From Anaerolineae bacterium (lineage in GTDB: Bacteria; Chloroflexota; Anaerolineae; 4572-78; J111): a DNA stretch of 64,000 nt. The stretch is from assembly GCA_016926805.1 (NCBI GenBank), contig JAFGNV010000181.1:78492-142491 (forward strand), given 5' to 3'. A model generated the notes under the pieces. It was not told where the DNA came from. It ran no database searches and was given only the letters and a program-made list of their open reading frames with translations. The position numbers and the translations under genes were made by a program. Below are positions 27,389-40,101 of this stretch, in pieces. Every line of letters begins with the position of its first letter. Within the stretch, counting starts at the first letter, position 1.

Positions 27389-28837
27389 TCACCAGATCGA
27401 TGTGTCATCAAGGGGGCGGTTGAGGTCGATAATGTCGACCCGATTGGTTCCTCCTGATGACCCCTGGGTCAGAAGGGCCAGGTCTGCGGCCAACCCGTGT
27501 TGCTCCAGCCAGTTTCGAGTATATTGCCGCCAGCTTGCCGGGCGTTCGGTTTCGTAAACCGGATAGACTCCGTAAGAAAACTGCAAGTTTTGGCAAACAG
27601 CCTGGTTGGGGCTGACCGCCACCAGCCACACCGGCAGTCGGAAGCGACTCAGACGCCGGGGGGTGGCCCCACTGAGTGTGGGGGTGATCACAGCGCAGGG
27701 CGACAATGTTTTCACACTGAAATAAATACTCAAAGAGATGAGGTCTTCGAGACTGATTTTGTCCCTGTTTCTGGCGGCCTCCAGAAGTTGCACGATTTCC
27801 TGAACACAGCAACTTGGCTCGGTAACTTCGGCGATGTGGGTCATCATGGCCACGGCGCTGATGGGAAAATTACCCATTGCCGTTTCCTCGGAGAGCATTA
27901 CACAATCTGTCCCATCGAGGATGGCGTTGGCCACATCCGTAGCCTCGGCGCGGGTGGGACGGCTGTTGTACACCATCGACTCCAGCATATGGGTGGCTGT
28001 AATGACCGGCCGCTCAAACAGATTGGCCTGGCGGATGATCTGTTTCTGGGTAATGGCGATTCGTTCGATTGGAATTTCCACCCCCAGGTCGCCGCGAGCC
28101 ACCATAATCCCATCGGCGACTTGCAGGATGGCTTCCAAATTTTCTACCGCCCGCGATCGTTCGATTTTGGCAATGATAAACGGCTCGTAGTCTAACGCGG
28201 CGGCGGCATCTCGCACGGTTTGAATATCAGCGGGACGCTCCACAAATGATTGGCTGATAGCATCGAGTTTCTGCTCCGCCGCAAATTCCAAAAACTGCCG
28301 GTCGCGCTCGGTGAAGGCGCTAATGCCCAAGTCAATGTCGGGCAGGTTGACCCCTTTGTGGGGACGCAGTTCGCCGCCGACCAACACCGTGCAGTGGACT
28401 TCCTGGTCTATCACCTGCTTGACTTCAAGCTGGATGAAGCCATCGGCAAGAAAAATTTTGTTCCCCGGTTTGACGGCCTGAGGTAAACCGGCAAAACTCA
28501 TCGATACCCGCCGATCGTTGCCGATGATGTCCCCGGTTTGCAAAATGAAGGATTGGCCTTGTTTCAATTCTATGGTTTCCTGGTTCAGGCGGCCAATGCG
28601 CATCTTGGGGCCGGGCAAATCGCCCATAATGGCCACCCGCTGACTAACCGCGCTCGCTGCCGCGCGGATGTTTTGGATAACCTGGGCGTGACTGTCAAAA
28701 TCACCGTGGGCAAAGTTCAGGCGGGCCACGTTCATCCCGTTGCCAATCATCCGCTCGAGTACTGCCTGTGCTTCAGACGCCGGGCCGATGGTGCAAACGA
28801 TTTTGGTTTTTTTGGGAGGCAAACTGGTTTTGGGCAT
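27389..28837 (-). CDS. pyk: Pyruvate kinase
   Basis: 482 residues. Motifs in order: KTKIVCTIGPAS, MNVARLNFAHGD, GDLPGPKMRIG, the catalytic FIIAKIERSRAVENLEAIL, ADGIMVARGDLGVEI and VMLSEETAMG. A C-terminal allosteric-type domain follows (from about 360). It turns phosphoenolpyruvate and ADP into pyruvate and ATP. The N-terminal motif has NFAHGD where many enzymes read NFSHGD. It begins one base after the stop of glycogen phosphorylase, so both are surely one transcript: glycogen breakdown is coupled to the last step of glycolysis. Confidence 0.96.
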   Translation of the reverse strand: MPKTSLPPKKTKIVCTIGPASEAQAVLERMIGNGMNVARLNFAHGDFDSHAQVIQNIRAAASAVSQRVAIMGDLPGPKMRIGRLNQETIELKQGQSFILQTGDIIGNDRRVSMSFAGLPQAVKPGNKIFLADGFIQLEVKQVIDQEVHCTVLVGGELRPHKGVNLPDIDLGISAFTERDRQFLEFAAEQKLDAISQSFVERPADIQTVRDAAAALDYEPFIIAKIERSRAVENLEAILQVADGIMVARGDLGVEIPIERIAITQKQIIRQANLFERPVITATHMLESMVYNSRPTRAEATDVANAILDGTDCVMLSEETAMGNFPISAVAMMTHIAEVTEPSCCVQEIVQLLEAARNRDKISLEDLISLSIYFSVKTLSPCAVITPTLSGATPRRLSRFRLPVWLVAVSPNQAVCQNLQFSYGVYPVYETERPASWRQYTRNWLEQHGLAADLALLTQGSSGGTNRVDIIDLNRPLDDTSIW

Positions 28838-28838
28838 G

Positions 28839-31310
28839 CTACTCCGTTTCGGTTTTCACCGGCTGCACCTGCCAAATATCCTGGCAATACTGGCGTATGC
28901 TGCGATCCGACGAGAAGAAACCACAACGAGCCGTGTTGAGAATAGACATCCGCGTCCACGATTCCTGGTACTGGTAGCGCCGCGAAACCTCATCCTGGCA
29001 GTCGATATAGGATTGGTAATCGGCCAGCAGCAGGTATTCATCGTGATACAGCAGCGAGTCGACAATGGGCCGAAATAGTTCCTGGTCTCCGTTGGCAAAG
29101 TAGCCGGAAGCGATCCGGTCAATCGCCTGTTTGAGTTCGGGATTGAGGCGATAGGAGTCCATTGGAATGTAGCCCTGGTTCTTCAGGTTAAATGCCTCTT
29201 CGGCGGTCAGTCCAAACAAAAAGAAGTTTTCCTCGCCAACCCGCTCGCGGATTTCAATGTTGGCTCCATCCAGGGTGCCGGTGGTCAGGGCGCCGTTGAG
29301 GGCAAATTTCATATTACCTGTGCCCGATGCCTCCTTGCCCGCCATCGAAATTTGCTCAGAAACGTCTGCCGCCGGATAGATTTTCTCCCCCAGAGAAACA
29401 TTAAAATTGGGCAGGAAGACCACTTTGAGCCGGTTACGAACATCGGGGTCGTTGTTGACAACTTCGGCAAGGGAGTTGATTAGTTTGATGATGAGTTTGG
29501 CCATATAGTAACCGGGTGCGGCCTTGGCCCCAAAAATGAACGTGCGGGGAATTATTTCAATATCCGGGTTGGCCTTGATCCGGTTGTAGAGCGTAATGAT
29601 GTGCAATGCTTTAAGGAGTTGGCGTTTGTATTCGTGTAGCCGCTTGACCATCACGTCGAAGAGGGAATTGGGATCGACTTTAAGGCCGGTGTGTTTGAGA
29701 ATATAGGCGGCCAAATCTTCTTTGTTTCGCTGTTTGACCTCTCGCCAAGCACGCCGGAATCTGGCGCTGTCAGCGTGGGCTTCAAGTTGTTTGAGCTGTT
29801 CCAAATCGGTCAGCCAGCCATCGCCGATGGTGGTGGTGATGAGGTCGGCCAGGCGGGGGTTGGCCAGCCGTATAAAGCGGCGCGGGGTAACGCCATTGGT
29901 TTTGTTGTTGAATTTTTCCGGCCACATGTCGGCAAAATCGCGCATGGATTTCTCCCGGAGCAGCTTGGATTGCAACTCGGCCACCCCGTTGATGGAGAAA
30001 CACCCCACGCTGGCCAAATGGGCCATGCGGACCTGCTGTTCCGGCCCCTCCTCGATGATGGACATCCGGGCAACGCGCGCTTCGTCGTTGGGAAATCTGG
30101 TTCGCACCTGATTCAGGAAGCGACTGTTGATTTCAAAGATAATTTCCAGGTGGCGAGGAAGTAGGCGCTCAAACAGATCAACCGGCCACTTTTCCAGAGC
30201 TTCCGGCATCAGGGTGTGGCAGGTATAGGCAAACATGCGGGTGGTTACGTTCCAGGCCTGGTCCCAGCCAAATTTGTAATCGTCCAGCAAAATTCGCATC
30301 AGTTCAGGGATAGCTACAACCGGGTGGGTGTCGTTGAGCTGGATAACGGCTTTCTCGGGGAGTTGCTCCAGACTATCGTTGAACACCAGGTAACGGCGGA
30401 TGATGTCTTGCAAGGAACAGGCCACAAAGAAATATTGCTGTTTTAGTCGCAGTTCTTTACCTTGCGGGGTATTATCGTTGGGATAGAGCACTTTGGTGAT
30501 GTTTTCCGAAAAGGTCTTTTGATGCACGGCGCGAGCGTAGTCGCCCACGTCAAAAAGTTGAAAGTCGAATTCTTTGCTGGCCCGCGCTCGCCAGAGGCGT
30601 AACAGATTGACCGAATTGGTTTTGTAGCCGGGTACCAGGGTATGAAACGGCTCGCCCAGCACGGTTTGGCCGGGCAGCCAGCGGACACGATAATTTCCTT
30701 GTTCATCGGTATAGCCTTGCGTGTAACCGCCAAACCCCACTTCGACCATGTCGTCCGGTTGGGCAAATTCCCAGGGAGTACCGTAATAGAGCCATTCGTC
30801 GGGGCTTTCAACCTGCCAGCCATCCTTGAAGGATTGTTTGAAAATACCAAACTCGTAACGAATCCCGTAGCCGATGCAGGGAATATCCAGCGTGGCCAGC
30901 GAGTCGAGAAAGCAGGCCGCCAGGCGGCCCAGGCCACCGTTACCTAACCCTGGTTCGTAGTCAAACTCAATGAGTTCATCCAGACCAAAATCGTACTCTT
31001 TCAGGGCCTGGCGGGCCAATTCGGTGGTGCCGGTATAGAGCATATTTTGGGTCAACTGGCGACCCAGCAGATACTCGGCCGAAAGATAAAAAACAAATTT
31101 GGGATTTGTTTCAAAGTAAGTGTCAACGGTTTTGCGCCAGCGTTCCATCAAATAATCCCGGATGGTATAGGCCAGGGTTGTATACACATCGTAGGGGCTG
31201 GCCGTATATATCGCCTGGCCGCGCGTATAGTATAAATTGTCGGCCAGGGCTTTTTCAAACGCTTCCGCCGTTTTGCCGTTACGACGGCTGGATGTGACAG
31301 GTCTGCTCAT
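28839..31310 (-). CDS. glgP: Glycogen/starch/maltodextrin phosphorylase
   Basis: 823 residues, typical of the GT35 family. The N-terminal half has [28 protein letters not shown] and [11 protein letters not shown]; the C-terminal half has the pyridoxal-phosphate site [20 protein letters not shown] with its Lys and the following DGANIEI. It releases glucose-1-phosphate from alpha-1,4-glucan. Upstream genes for nucleotidyltransferases could use that glucose-1-phosphate, and pyruvate kinase follows directly. Confidence 0.97.
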   Translation of the reverse strand: MSRPVTSSRRNGKTAEAFEKALADNLYYTRGQAIYTASPYDVYTTLAYTIRDYLMERWRKTVDTYFETNPKFVFYLSAEYLLGRQLTQNMLYTGTTELARQALKEYDFGLDELIEFDYEPGLGNGGLGRLAACFLDSLATLDIPCIGYGIRYEFGIFKQSFKDGWQVESPDEWLYYGTPWEFAQPDDMVEVGFGGYTQGYTDEQGNYRVRWLPGQTVLGEPFHTLVPGYKTNSVNLLRLWRARASKEFDFQLFDVGDYARAVHQKTFSENITKVLYPNDNTPQGKELRLKQQYFFVACSLQDIIRRYLVFNDSLEQLPEKAVIQLNDTHPVVAIPELMRILLDDYKFGWDQAWNVTTRMFAYTCHTLMPEALEKWPVDLFERLLPRHLEIIFEINSRFLNQVRTRFPNDEARVARMSIIEEGPEQQVRMAHLASVGCFSINGVAELQSKLLREKSMRDFADMWPEKFNNKTNGVTPRRFIRLANPRLADLITTTIGDGWLTDLEQLKQLEAHADSARFRRAWREVKQRNKEDLAAYILKHTGLKVDPNSLFDVMVKRLHEYKRQLLKALHIITLYNRIKANPDIEIIPRTFIFGAKAAPGYYMAKLIIKLINSLAEVVNNDPDVRNRLKVVFLPNFNVSLGEKIYPAADVSEQISMAGKEASGTGNMKFALNGALTTGTLDGANIEIRERVGEENFFLFGLTAEEAFNLKNQGYIPMDSYRLNPELKQAIDRIASGYFANGDQELFRPIVDSLLYHDEYLLLADYQSYIDCQDEVSRRYQYQESWTRMSILNTARCGFFSSDRSIRQYCQDIWQVQPVKTETE

Positions 31311-31383
31311 AGCTCTTCTCCAAGAAACTGCTCTTTCCTAAATGTAGGTCTGCGGTAACGATACCATAACCGTTTTGTTCTTG

Positions 31384-32253
31384 TCAAACAGATTGGCCAA
31401 ATGCTTGGGCCAGAGCCTGGCGCATGACTTCGATGGGGGCATTCAAACCGGTCCACATCTTGAAGCCGATTGCTCCCTGGTAAACCAGCATGCCCAGGCC
31501 GTCCAACGTGGTCGCTCCCCGAGCTTCTGCCTCTTTGAGAAAGGGGGTATGGGGTGGATTGGGTATCACATCACACACGGTCATTGCGGCGGTGATGGAA
31601 TCGTAATCAATATCGGGTCTGGCCGTAACCTCGGGAAAGAGGCCAATAGAGGTGGCGTTGACCAGTATATCCGTGCCGGTTGGGATTTTGTAGGTATCGT
31701 CCCACGGCACAAATTCTGCCGCTGCCGGAGTCTTTTGCTTGAGTAGGTTGGCCAGGGTTTGACCGCGCTCAACCGAGCGGTTGACCACCGTGATTTGGGC
31801 GGCACCGGCCAGGGCCAATTCTACCGTGATAGCCCGTGCCGCGCCACCGGCCCCCAATATCACCGCCCGCTTGCCCGCCGGATTTAGCCGGGCATCGTCG
31901 CGTAAGGCGCGCAAAAAACCTTTGCCGTCGGTGTTTTCGCCGATGAGCTTATCGCCCTCGCGCCGCACCGTGTTGACTGCGCCCATCAATTTAGCATCTT
32001 CGGCTATTTCGTCCAAATATTTGAGAATTTCAACCTTGTGGGGAATGGTCAGATTGATTCCCCGCATGTTGAAGGCTCGCAACCCCTTGACGGCGTCGGC
32101 CAGGTCTTGAGGGTAAACCTCAATGGTCAGGTATCGCCAGTTGAGGTTGAGGGCCTGAAACGCGGCCTCCTGCATCACAATGGTCGGGTTCTCGGCCACG
32201 GGATGGCCAAACACCCCCACCAATTCGGCTTTGTAGTTGGTTTCTTGGGACAT
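31384..32253 (-). CDS. Shikimate dehydrogenase family protein, variant substrate motif
   Basis: 289 residues from ATG 32253, with AAGGAGG eight bases upstream (the frame extends nine codons further without support). The fold is AroE-like: catalytic Lys in INLTIPHK, catalytic Asp in ENTDGKGFL, NADP-loop GAGGAARAI, NRS after the second strand, and LGMLVYQG near the end. The shikimate carboxylate-binding Ser-x-Ser of classic AroE (as in HSLSPxxHN) is replaced by ENPTIVMQEAAF. I recall NPT-type variants annotated as shikimate dehydrogenase in other phyla, but the substrate is uncertain; quinate or another hydroxy acid is possible. It is placed among sugar-nucleotide and glycogen genes, with no other aromatic pathway gene in view. 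Confidence 0.8.
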   Translation of the reverse strand: MSQETNYKAELVGVFGHPVAENPTIVMQEAAFQALNLNWRYLTIEVYPQDLADAVKGLRAFNMRGINLTIPHKVEILKYLDEIAEDAKLMGAVNTVRREGDKLIGENTDGKGFLRALRDDARLNPAGKRAVILGAGGAARAITVELALAGAAQITVVNRSVERGQTLANLLKQKTPAAAEFVPWDDTYKIPTGTDILVNATSIGLFPEVTARPDIDYDSITAAMTVCDVIPNPPHTPFLKEAEARGATTLDGLGMLVYQGAIGFKMWTGLNAPIEVMRQALAQAFGQSV

Positions 32254-32283
32254 GGTTAGACCTCCTTGGTCAACACACAAATC

Positions 32284-35607
<3,324 letters not shown>

Positions 35608-35643
35608 GGGTGGGTCCTTGCATTATTGACTTAAAAAAATGAA

Positions 35644-36513
35644 TCAGCTCGTCACATTTTTGGTTGTACCTAATTCGCGGAGGGCCAGCAATTCGAGCAA
35701 TTTGGAAAGAACCTCGTCTCGATCCCGACCGCTTAAGGCCAGGGCCAGTTGGGCAGTTAGCAAGCCATATTTTACACCGACATCATAACGCCAGTCGTGT
35801 ATTTCCAGGGCCAAATATTTCTCCTTGTTAACCAGTTCGGCTAGGGCATCGGCCAGCTCGGCCCTACCTGGCTGGCCTGCCCCCTCGATTTGCCTTTCCA
35901 GAATATCGATAACGGTAGAAGTCAACACGTGCATTCCAAAAAAGCAGAGATAATGTCCGGCCCGTAGCCCCGGCACAATGAGACGTTGTTCGGCCTCGGT
36001 GGGCGTGGCCTTTTCAACAACCGTTTCCACCTGGTAAAGGTCTGGCCGGCCGGCCAGACGCCGCCCGCCGATGGTGCCGTAGTAAGGCAGCAGGTTTTCT
36101 CGGGTGGCTTGCACCGCCGAAATTGCGCACGCTTCGGCTTCGGCTACCTTGACCAGGTGTTGGGCGCAACCTTCATCGGTGCGACTGACGTAAAGATGAT
36201 CACCCACCAGGTGCAGGAAGGGATCGCGGCCAATAAAATCTTTGGCGCAGTAGACCGCATGTCCATAACCCAGGGCATTGACTTGATGGACAAAGTGGAG
36301 GCGGCCGGCGTGGTCACCGGCGACTTTGGCATAGGATGTTTCGTCGCCCGGCTGAACCACAACACAAATTTCTTCTACACCGGCTCTGAGCACTTCTTCG
36401 ACAATGATGCCCAGAACGGATTTTTCGATTCCGTCCCGGTCGATGAGGGTTTGCAGGGGCAAGGTCCGTTGTTTTGGCCCGGCAGCGGTAATGACGGCTT
36501 TGGTGATTTTCAT
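35644..36513 (-). CDS. GalU-like nucleotidyltransferase with altered nucleotide loop
   Basis: 289 residues, the length of bacterial UTP-glucose-1-phosphate uridylyltransferases. The GT-A Rossmann core is visible: [37 protein letters not shown], and the late [12 protein letters not shown] corresponding to the GalU DVGxxxGY motif. However, the usual GxGTRxLPxTKxxPKEMLP loop reads [17 protein letters not shown]: the Gly-Thr-Arg and the PKE lysine are not in place. It may use another nucleotide or sugar, or have a regulatory role beside the kinase/pyrophosphorylase that follows. It is the first gene of the seven-gene minus-strand set. Confidence 0.7.
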   Translation of the reverse strand: MKITKAVITAAGPKQRTLPLQTLIDRDGIEKSVLGIIVEEVLRAGVEEICVVVQPGDETSYAKVAGDHAGRLHFVHQVNALGYGHAVYCAKDFIGRDPFLHLVGDHLYVSRTDEGCAQHLVKVAEAEACAISAVQATRENLLPYYGTIGGRRLAGRPDLYQVETVVEKATPTEAEQRLIVPGLRAGHYLCFFGMHVLTSTVIDILERQIEGAGQPGRAELADALAELVNKEKYLALEIHDWRYDVGVKYGLLTAQLALALSGRDRDEVLSKLLELLALRELGTTKNVTS

Positions 36514-36723
36514 TCGGATACCTCCCTTGAAGGAAAATTTGAGGGATGCTTGTTGATTTTTTGGGGGGCGGTTATGGGATAGAGGGTGGTAGAATTTTCA
36601 GCAGGTATGGCAGGATAAATCTTCTGGACTCACAAACACCCCTATGGCGACGCTGCCATAGAATGCCATAATTTTTGCGTGCGCACAAGTTGGGAAAGGA
36701 AAAAAGATGAGAAGATAATCTCG

Positions 36724-36752
36724 TTGCAGATTAACCCAATTTGTAATATAAT
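36724..36752 (+). promoter_or_regulatory. Sigma-70 type promoter of the histidine kinase gene
   Basis: TTGCAG (36724-36729), a 17-base spacer, then a perfect TATAAT (36747-36752). Transcription should start near 36759, just ahead of the ribosome site GGAGG at 36768-36772. The divergent minus-strand operon begins at 36513. A small hairpin (CTATGGC / GCCATAG, 36642-36661) lies between. Confidence 0.7.
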
Positions 36753-36806
36753 AAAATCAAAGAAAATGGAGGTGCTCTCATCACGGAGTCAACCACAAAC
36801 ACGCAA

Positions 36807-38573
36807 GTGAATCCGTTGTTGTTGGATTGGCTGGTTTCCAATCTCAGGTGGTTCTGGCTGATCTTGACCGCCCTGTTTGTTTTGGGAGAGGGTTTGTTTA
36901 CAGCCGCACCTTCTCCTTATTTTCTGATTCTCCTGCTGATTGTGGGCGTTGGCCTGGTACTCAATGGGATTTATGCCGGCTTTCTCTGGGCCAATTATTA
37001 TCCAAATTGGATGGCGGTGGTCGCGATTGTGCTGGATGTGGTAATTGCCATAGCCATCCTGGTGCTGATGCGCGAGCATGCCTTTCTCTTACTGCCCGTA
37101 GCGGTCTTTCCGATAATTATTGCTGGCGTGCGTTGGGATACGGAGGCTGGCCTCTTGACGGCGTTGCCTATTGTTTTGAGCTATGGCGTTACCCTGGTGC
37201 CTATTTTGGGTGGAGGTGAAATCGACCGCCCCGAGTTGATCGAGACTTTGTTTTCTATTGGAATGGTTGCCCTGGTGCTGTTTGCGGCGGGAGCGGTGCC
37301 TGGTCTTTTTATGCGACGGCGCGTTGAAAGGCTTGAGCACGCTAACGAAGCGGAATTGGAACGGTTGCGAGTGGCCAATGAGCGGGGACGGTTGATTTCT
37401 GAGATGGCCCTGACCATGAGTTCCACGCTCAACTATCGCAATGTATTACGAACGATGATTGATCTGGCTTTTTCGGCGATGGTAGAGGCAGGGATTGAGG
37501 ATGAGACCACCGTGGGGATGGTGCTACTTTTTGAAGGAGACGGCGGCGATGGCAGGGCTAATCAGCTAACTGTGGTGGCCGGGCACAACCTCGCCCGGCG
37601 CGACGAGGGGCGCAAGGTTAGCGGCGAGGAAGGCCTTATTGGACGGACGATTCACACTGCTGAGGTCAAGATTACGCATCGGGCGCAACACGATAAGGGA
37701 TTGGTTTCATTTGCTTCCACCCCAGGTATTCGCTCGGCAATTTGTGCGCCCTTGCGAGCAGGGTTTACCACGTATGGGGTTGTACTTTTCTGCACCACGG
37801 AGCCTAATTTTTATAACGAGGATCATGCCTCATTATTGGCTACTTTTTGCAGTCAGGCCATTATTGCCCTGCAAAATGCCCAGCTCTTTGAGGATCTCCA
37901 GCTTGAACAGCAACGTATTTTGGAAAAGGAAGCGGAGGCACGTCGCAAACTGGCCCGTGATTTGCATGATGGGCCAACCCAATCGATTGCGGCGATTGCG
38001 ATGCGCCTCAACTTTATCAAAATGGTCCTGCAGAACAAAGACGTCAACAAAGCCTATGATGAGATCATAAAAGTTGAAGAAATTGCGCAGCGCACCACTC
38101 ACGAAATCAGGACCATGCTTTTTGCCATGCGTCCGGTGATTTTGGAAACACAAGGCCTGATGGCGGCTCTGGAGCAGTATGTGGAAAGGTTGCGGACAAC
38201 GGAAACCTTTGAGGTGGTTCTGTCGAGCCAGGGTTACGATGGACAATTGGATTCCGAGGCCGAGGGCGTTGTTTTTGCCATCGTTGAAGAAGCAGTTGGT
38301 AACGTCAAAAAACACTCCCAGGCCACCAAACTCAATATCAGCTTGGTTGCCCGGCAGGGCAATTTGTTTGTGGAAGTCAGAGATAATGGGGTTGGTTTTG
38401 ATGTGGATACGACCAAGGCTACTTACGACCAGCGTACCAGTTTGGGCCTGATCAATATGGACGAGCGGGCGCGGGCCGTGGGTGGACGTTGCGTCCTGGA
38501 ATCGACCCCTGGTAAGGGCGCAACGGTGCGGCTGCAGATTCCTTTTGAGCGGTCTGCGCCGAGGGATAGTTGA
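36807..38573 (+). CDS. Membrane sensor histidine kinase (NarL/DegS type) with GAF domain
   Basis: 588 residues from GTG 36807. The only good ribosome site, GGAGG at 36768-36772, is far from this GTG but seven bases before an in-frame ATC at 36780, which would add nine residues (ITESTTNTQ). Either the real start is a rare ATC or initiation is weak. Five or six membrane segments span about 15-180. A GAF domain follows (about 210-370), then the HisKA_3 phosphoacceptor helix with His in ARDLHDGPTQ, and an HATPase domain (EEAVGNVKKH, VRDNGVGFD, GLINMDERA, PGKGATV). Kinases of this type phosphorylate LuxR/NarL-family regulators; none is encoded next to it. Its stop overlaps the start of the following membrane protein gene (TGATG). 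Confidence 0.88.
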   Translation: MNPLLLDWLVSNLRWFWLILTALFVLGEGLFTAAPSPYFLILLLIVGVGLVLNGIYAGFLWANYYPNWMAVVAIVLDVVIAIAILVLMREHAFLLLPVAVFPIIIAGVRWDTEAGLLTALPIVLSYGVTLVPILGGGEIDRPELIETLFSIGMVALVLFAAGAVPGLFMRRRVERLEHANEAELERLRVANERGRLISEMALTMSSTLNYRNVLRTMIDLAFSAMVEAGIEDETTVGMVLLFEGDGGDGRANQLTVVAGHNLARRDEGRKVSGEEGLIGRTIHTAEVKITHRAQHDKGLVSFASTPGIRSAICAPLRAGFTTYGVVLFCTTEPNFYNEDHASLLATFCSQAIIALQNAQLFEDLQLEQQRILEKEAEARRKLARDLHDGPTQSIAAIAMRLNFIKMVLQNKDVNKAYDEIIKVEEIAQRTTHEIRTMLFAMRPVILETQGLMAALEQYVERLRTTETFEVVLSSQGYDGQLDSEAEGVVFAIVEEAVGNVKKHSQATKLNISLVARQGNLFVEVRDNGVGFDVDTTKATYDQRTSLGLINMDERARAVGGRCVLESTPGKGATVRLQIPFERSAPRDS

Positions 38574-39313
38574 TGGATCAGGGTTGGGCCGGGGGACTTG
38601 CGGTTTTTTCGCTGGTAATTCCCCTTGGCTGGAACTGGTTGAAAAACAAAACTAAAGATGCCCGATGGCAGAACCTGGAACAGCGGTGGCTTGGTCGCGC
38701 CGCTGAATTTTTTTATATGGTAGGGTTGCCATATCTGGCGATGGTATCGGGGTTGTTGGCCCCTTCCTTTTTGGGTTTAAAGGGATTGGCATATTTTTCT
38801 CTGGTTTCATCCAATTTGCTGGGGTCTGAACTACCCAACGTGATGGCGCTGATCATGCTTGAATGGCTGGGAGATGGTAGGGCAATCATCATAACTGGCT
38901 TGATCGCTCTACTCGTTTTGGCCGGAATTACCTGGGAACTGGCTCGCTCTGGTATTGTGGAAGCAACCTCTTCAGTGTCGGTTATTGACACTATCTACCA
39001 CACTGTCCATGGGGCCTTCTATTGGGCGCTCTTTTGGCTGATGACCGATGATCTCTACCTGGGAGTTGTTTTTGGGACAGGTTGGACAATTTTAGAAAAA
39101 ATGTTAATCAGCAAACTGCAACAAAATCGGTTCTTCCAACAGCCACAACTTCTGTTGGAAGTTATCATCCTGATTCTGGGAGCGACCATTTTCTTCTACC
39201 GTCCCAATTTGTGGCTGTTGTGGCCGGTTCACCTGGCCATGGTGGGATTGGTCAGAATCATTCAGATGGCCGTGAATGGCCCGAAACAATCAGGAATGGC
39301 TCGGTCTGAATAA
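38573..39313 (+). CDS. Polytopic membrane protein of unknown function
   Basis: 246 residues, starting ATG 38573 inside the stop of the kinase gene (TGATG), so translation is coupled. About six hydrophobic segments are visible (for example AGGLAVFSLVIPLGWNW, IIITGLIALLVLAGITWEL, LLLEVIILILGATIFFY). I do not recognise the family. The segment ordering and the conserved-looking TIYHTVHGAFYWALFW hint at a CAAX-protease-like or transporter-like fold, but the EExxxR-type motif of CAAX proteases is absent. Coupling suggests it partners with the sensor kinase. A terminator follows at 39341. Confidence 0.6.
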   Translation: MDQGWAGGLAVFSLVIPLGWNWLKNKTKDARWQNLEQRWLGRAAEFFYMVGLPYLAMVSGLLAPSFLGLKGLAYFSLVSSNLLGSELPNVMALIMLEWLGDGRAIIITGLIALLVLAGITWELARSGIVEATSSVSVIDTIYHTVHGAFYWALFWLMTDDLYLGVVFGTGWTILEKMLISKLQQNRFFQQPQLLLEVIILILGATIFFYRPNLWLLWPVHLAMVGLVRIIQMAVNGPKQSGMARSE

Positions 39314-39340
39314 GACAAAAATTCACAATTGGTGTAAAAT

Positions 39341-39376
39341 AAACCACCAGGATGTTTGATCTTTTGGTGGTTTTTT
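39341..39376 (+). terminator. Rho-independent terminator
   Basis: AAACCACCA (39341-39349) pairs with TGGTGGTTT (39365-39373) around a 15-base loop and runs into six T residues (39371-39376). It ends the histidine kinase / membrane protein transcript. Confidence 0.8.
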
Positions 39377-39404
39377 AACGCTTGATTTTAAGGGAGACCG
39401 GAAC

Positions 39405-40058
39405 ATGTCCTCTACGTTTGTTCGAAGAATCATTTTCTTTTTCATTGTAGGAGCAGCAGTAGTGCTGGTCAGTTTAATAGCGTTCCTGGGGCCGGTAATT
39501 GCGTATCGGTTTGGTCCACCGGATTTGACCGCTACGGCAGTGGCCATCTCGGTCCGGGCCACCGAAGCCTCTTTAGAGGCTACCAAGGCCGCCGTGGAGG
39601 AACAAAAAAAATCCGTTGATCTGGGTTCGTCGTTGGCGGCCAACGATACCTGGGATGGATTGCATGTCGAAGTTCTATCCATTGTCGATGACGCTTGGCC
39701 CCTGGTTAAAGCGCAAAATTCCAATAACGATCCGCCTTCGCGAGGCAAACGGATGATGATGGTAACCGTCAAAGTAACCAATGTGGCAGGTGACGCGGCA
39801 GAACCAATCAGGATTGATGCTTCAGATTTTTATCTTATGGGTAACCACCATATTGTTTACAAGCCGTATGGTTCCGAAACAAGTTGTGGGGTTGTTCCGG
39901 CTGAGTTGAATGGGGTGGTGGCTAGAGGTAGCGGGTTTGTCACCGGTAATATTTGCGTTCAGGTTCCGGTTGAGGAAGGCGATTTCCTGCTGGTTTATGA
40001 ACGGTTTGTTGGTGATTTCCCGGCAGTATATATCACTTTGCCTGAGAATGAACAATGA
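39405..40058 (+). CDS. Membrane-anchored protein with DUF4352-like domain
   Basis: 217 residues. The N-terminus has a hydrophobic segment (about 8-32, IIFFFIVGAAVVLVSLIAFLG) without a lipobox cysteine, then a short coiled coil (about 38-68). The rest (from about 78) is beta-rich with WDGLHVEVLSIVDDAW, RMMMVTVKVTNVAGD and ASDFYLMG, the pattern of the DUF4352 immunoglobulin-like family found on secreted or membrane proteins, which often extends over a telomeric-repeat-binding-factor-like annotation. Function unknown. It stands between a terminator and the glp genes; its stop lies 44 bases before glpA. Confidence 0.65.
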   Translation: MSSTFVRRIIFFFIVGAAVVLVSLIAFLGPVIAYRFGPPDLTATAVAISVRATEASLEATKAAVEEQKKSVDLGSSLAANDTWDGLHVEVLSIVDDAWPLVKAQNSNNDPPSRGKRMMMVTVKVTNVAGDAAEPIRIDASDFYLMGNHHIVYKPYGSETSCGVVPAELNGVVARGSGFVTGNICVQVPVEEGDFLLVYERFVGDFPAVYITLPENEQ

Positions 40059-40101
40059 GACAATGAACAATGGGCGATGAGATAATGAGTGAGCGGCATC
40101 T

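Noticed and set aside
36642..36661. 7-bp hairpin CTATGGC/GCCATAG between divergent operons
   Set aside because: Too short and without a U-run to call a terminator; could be an operator but nothing supports it.
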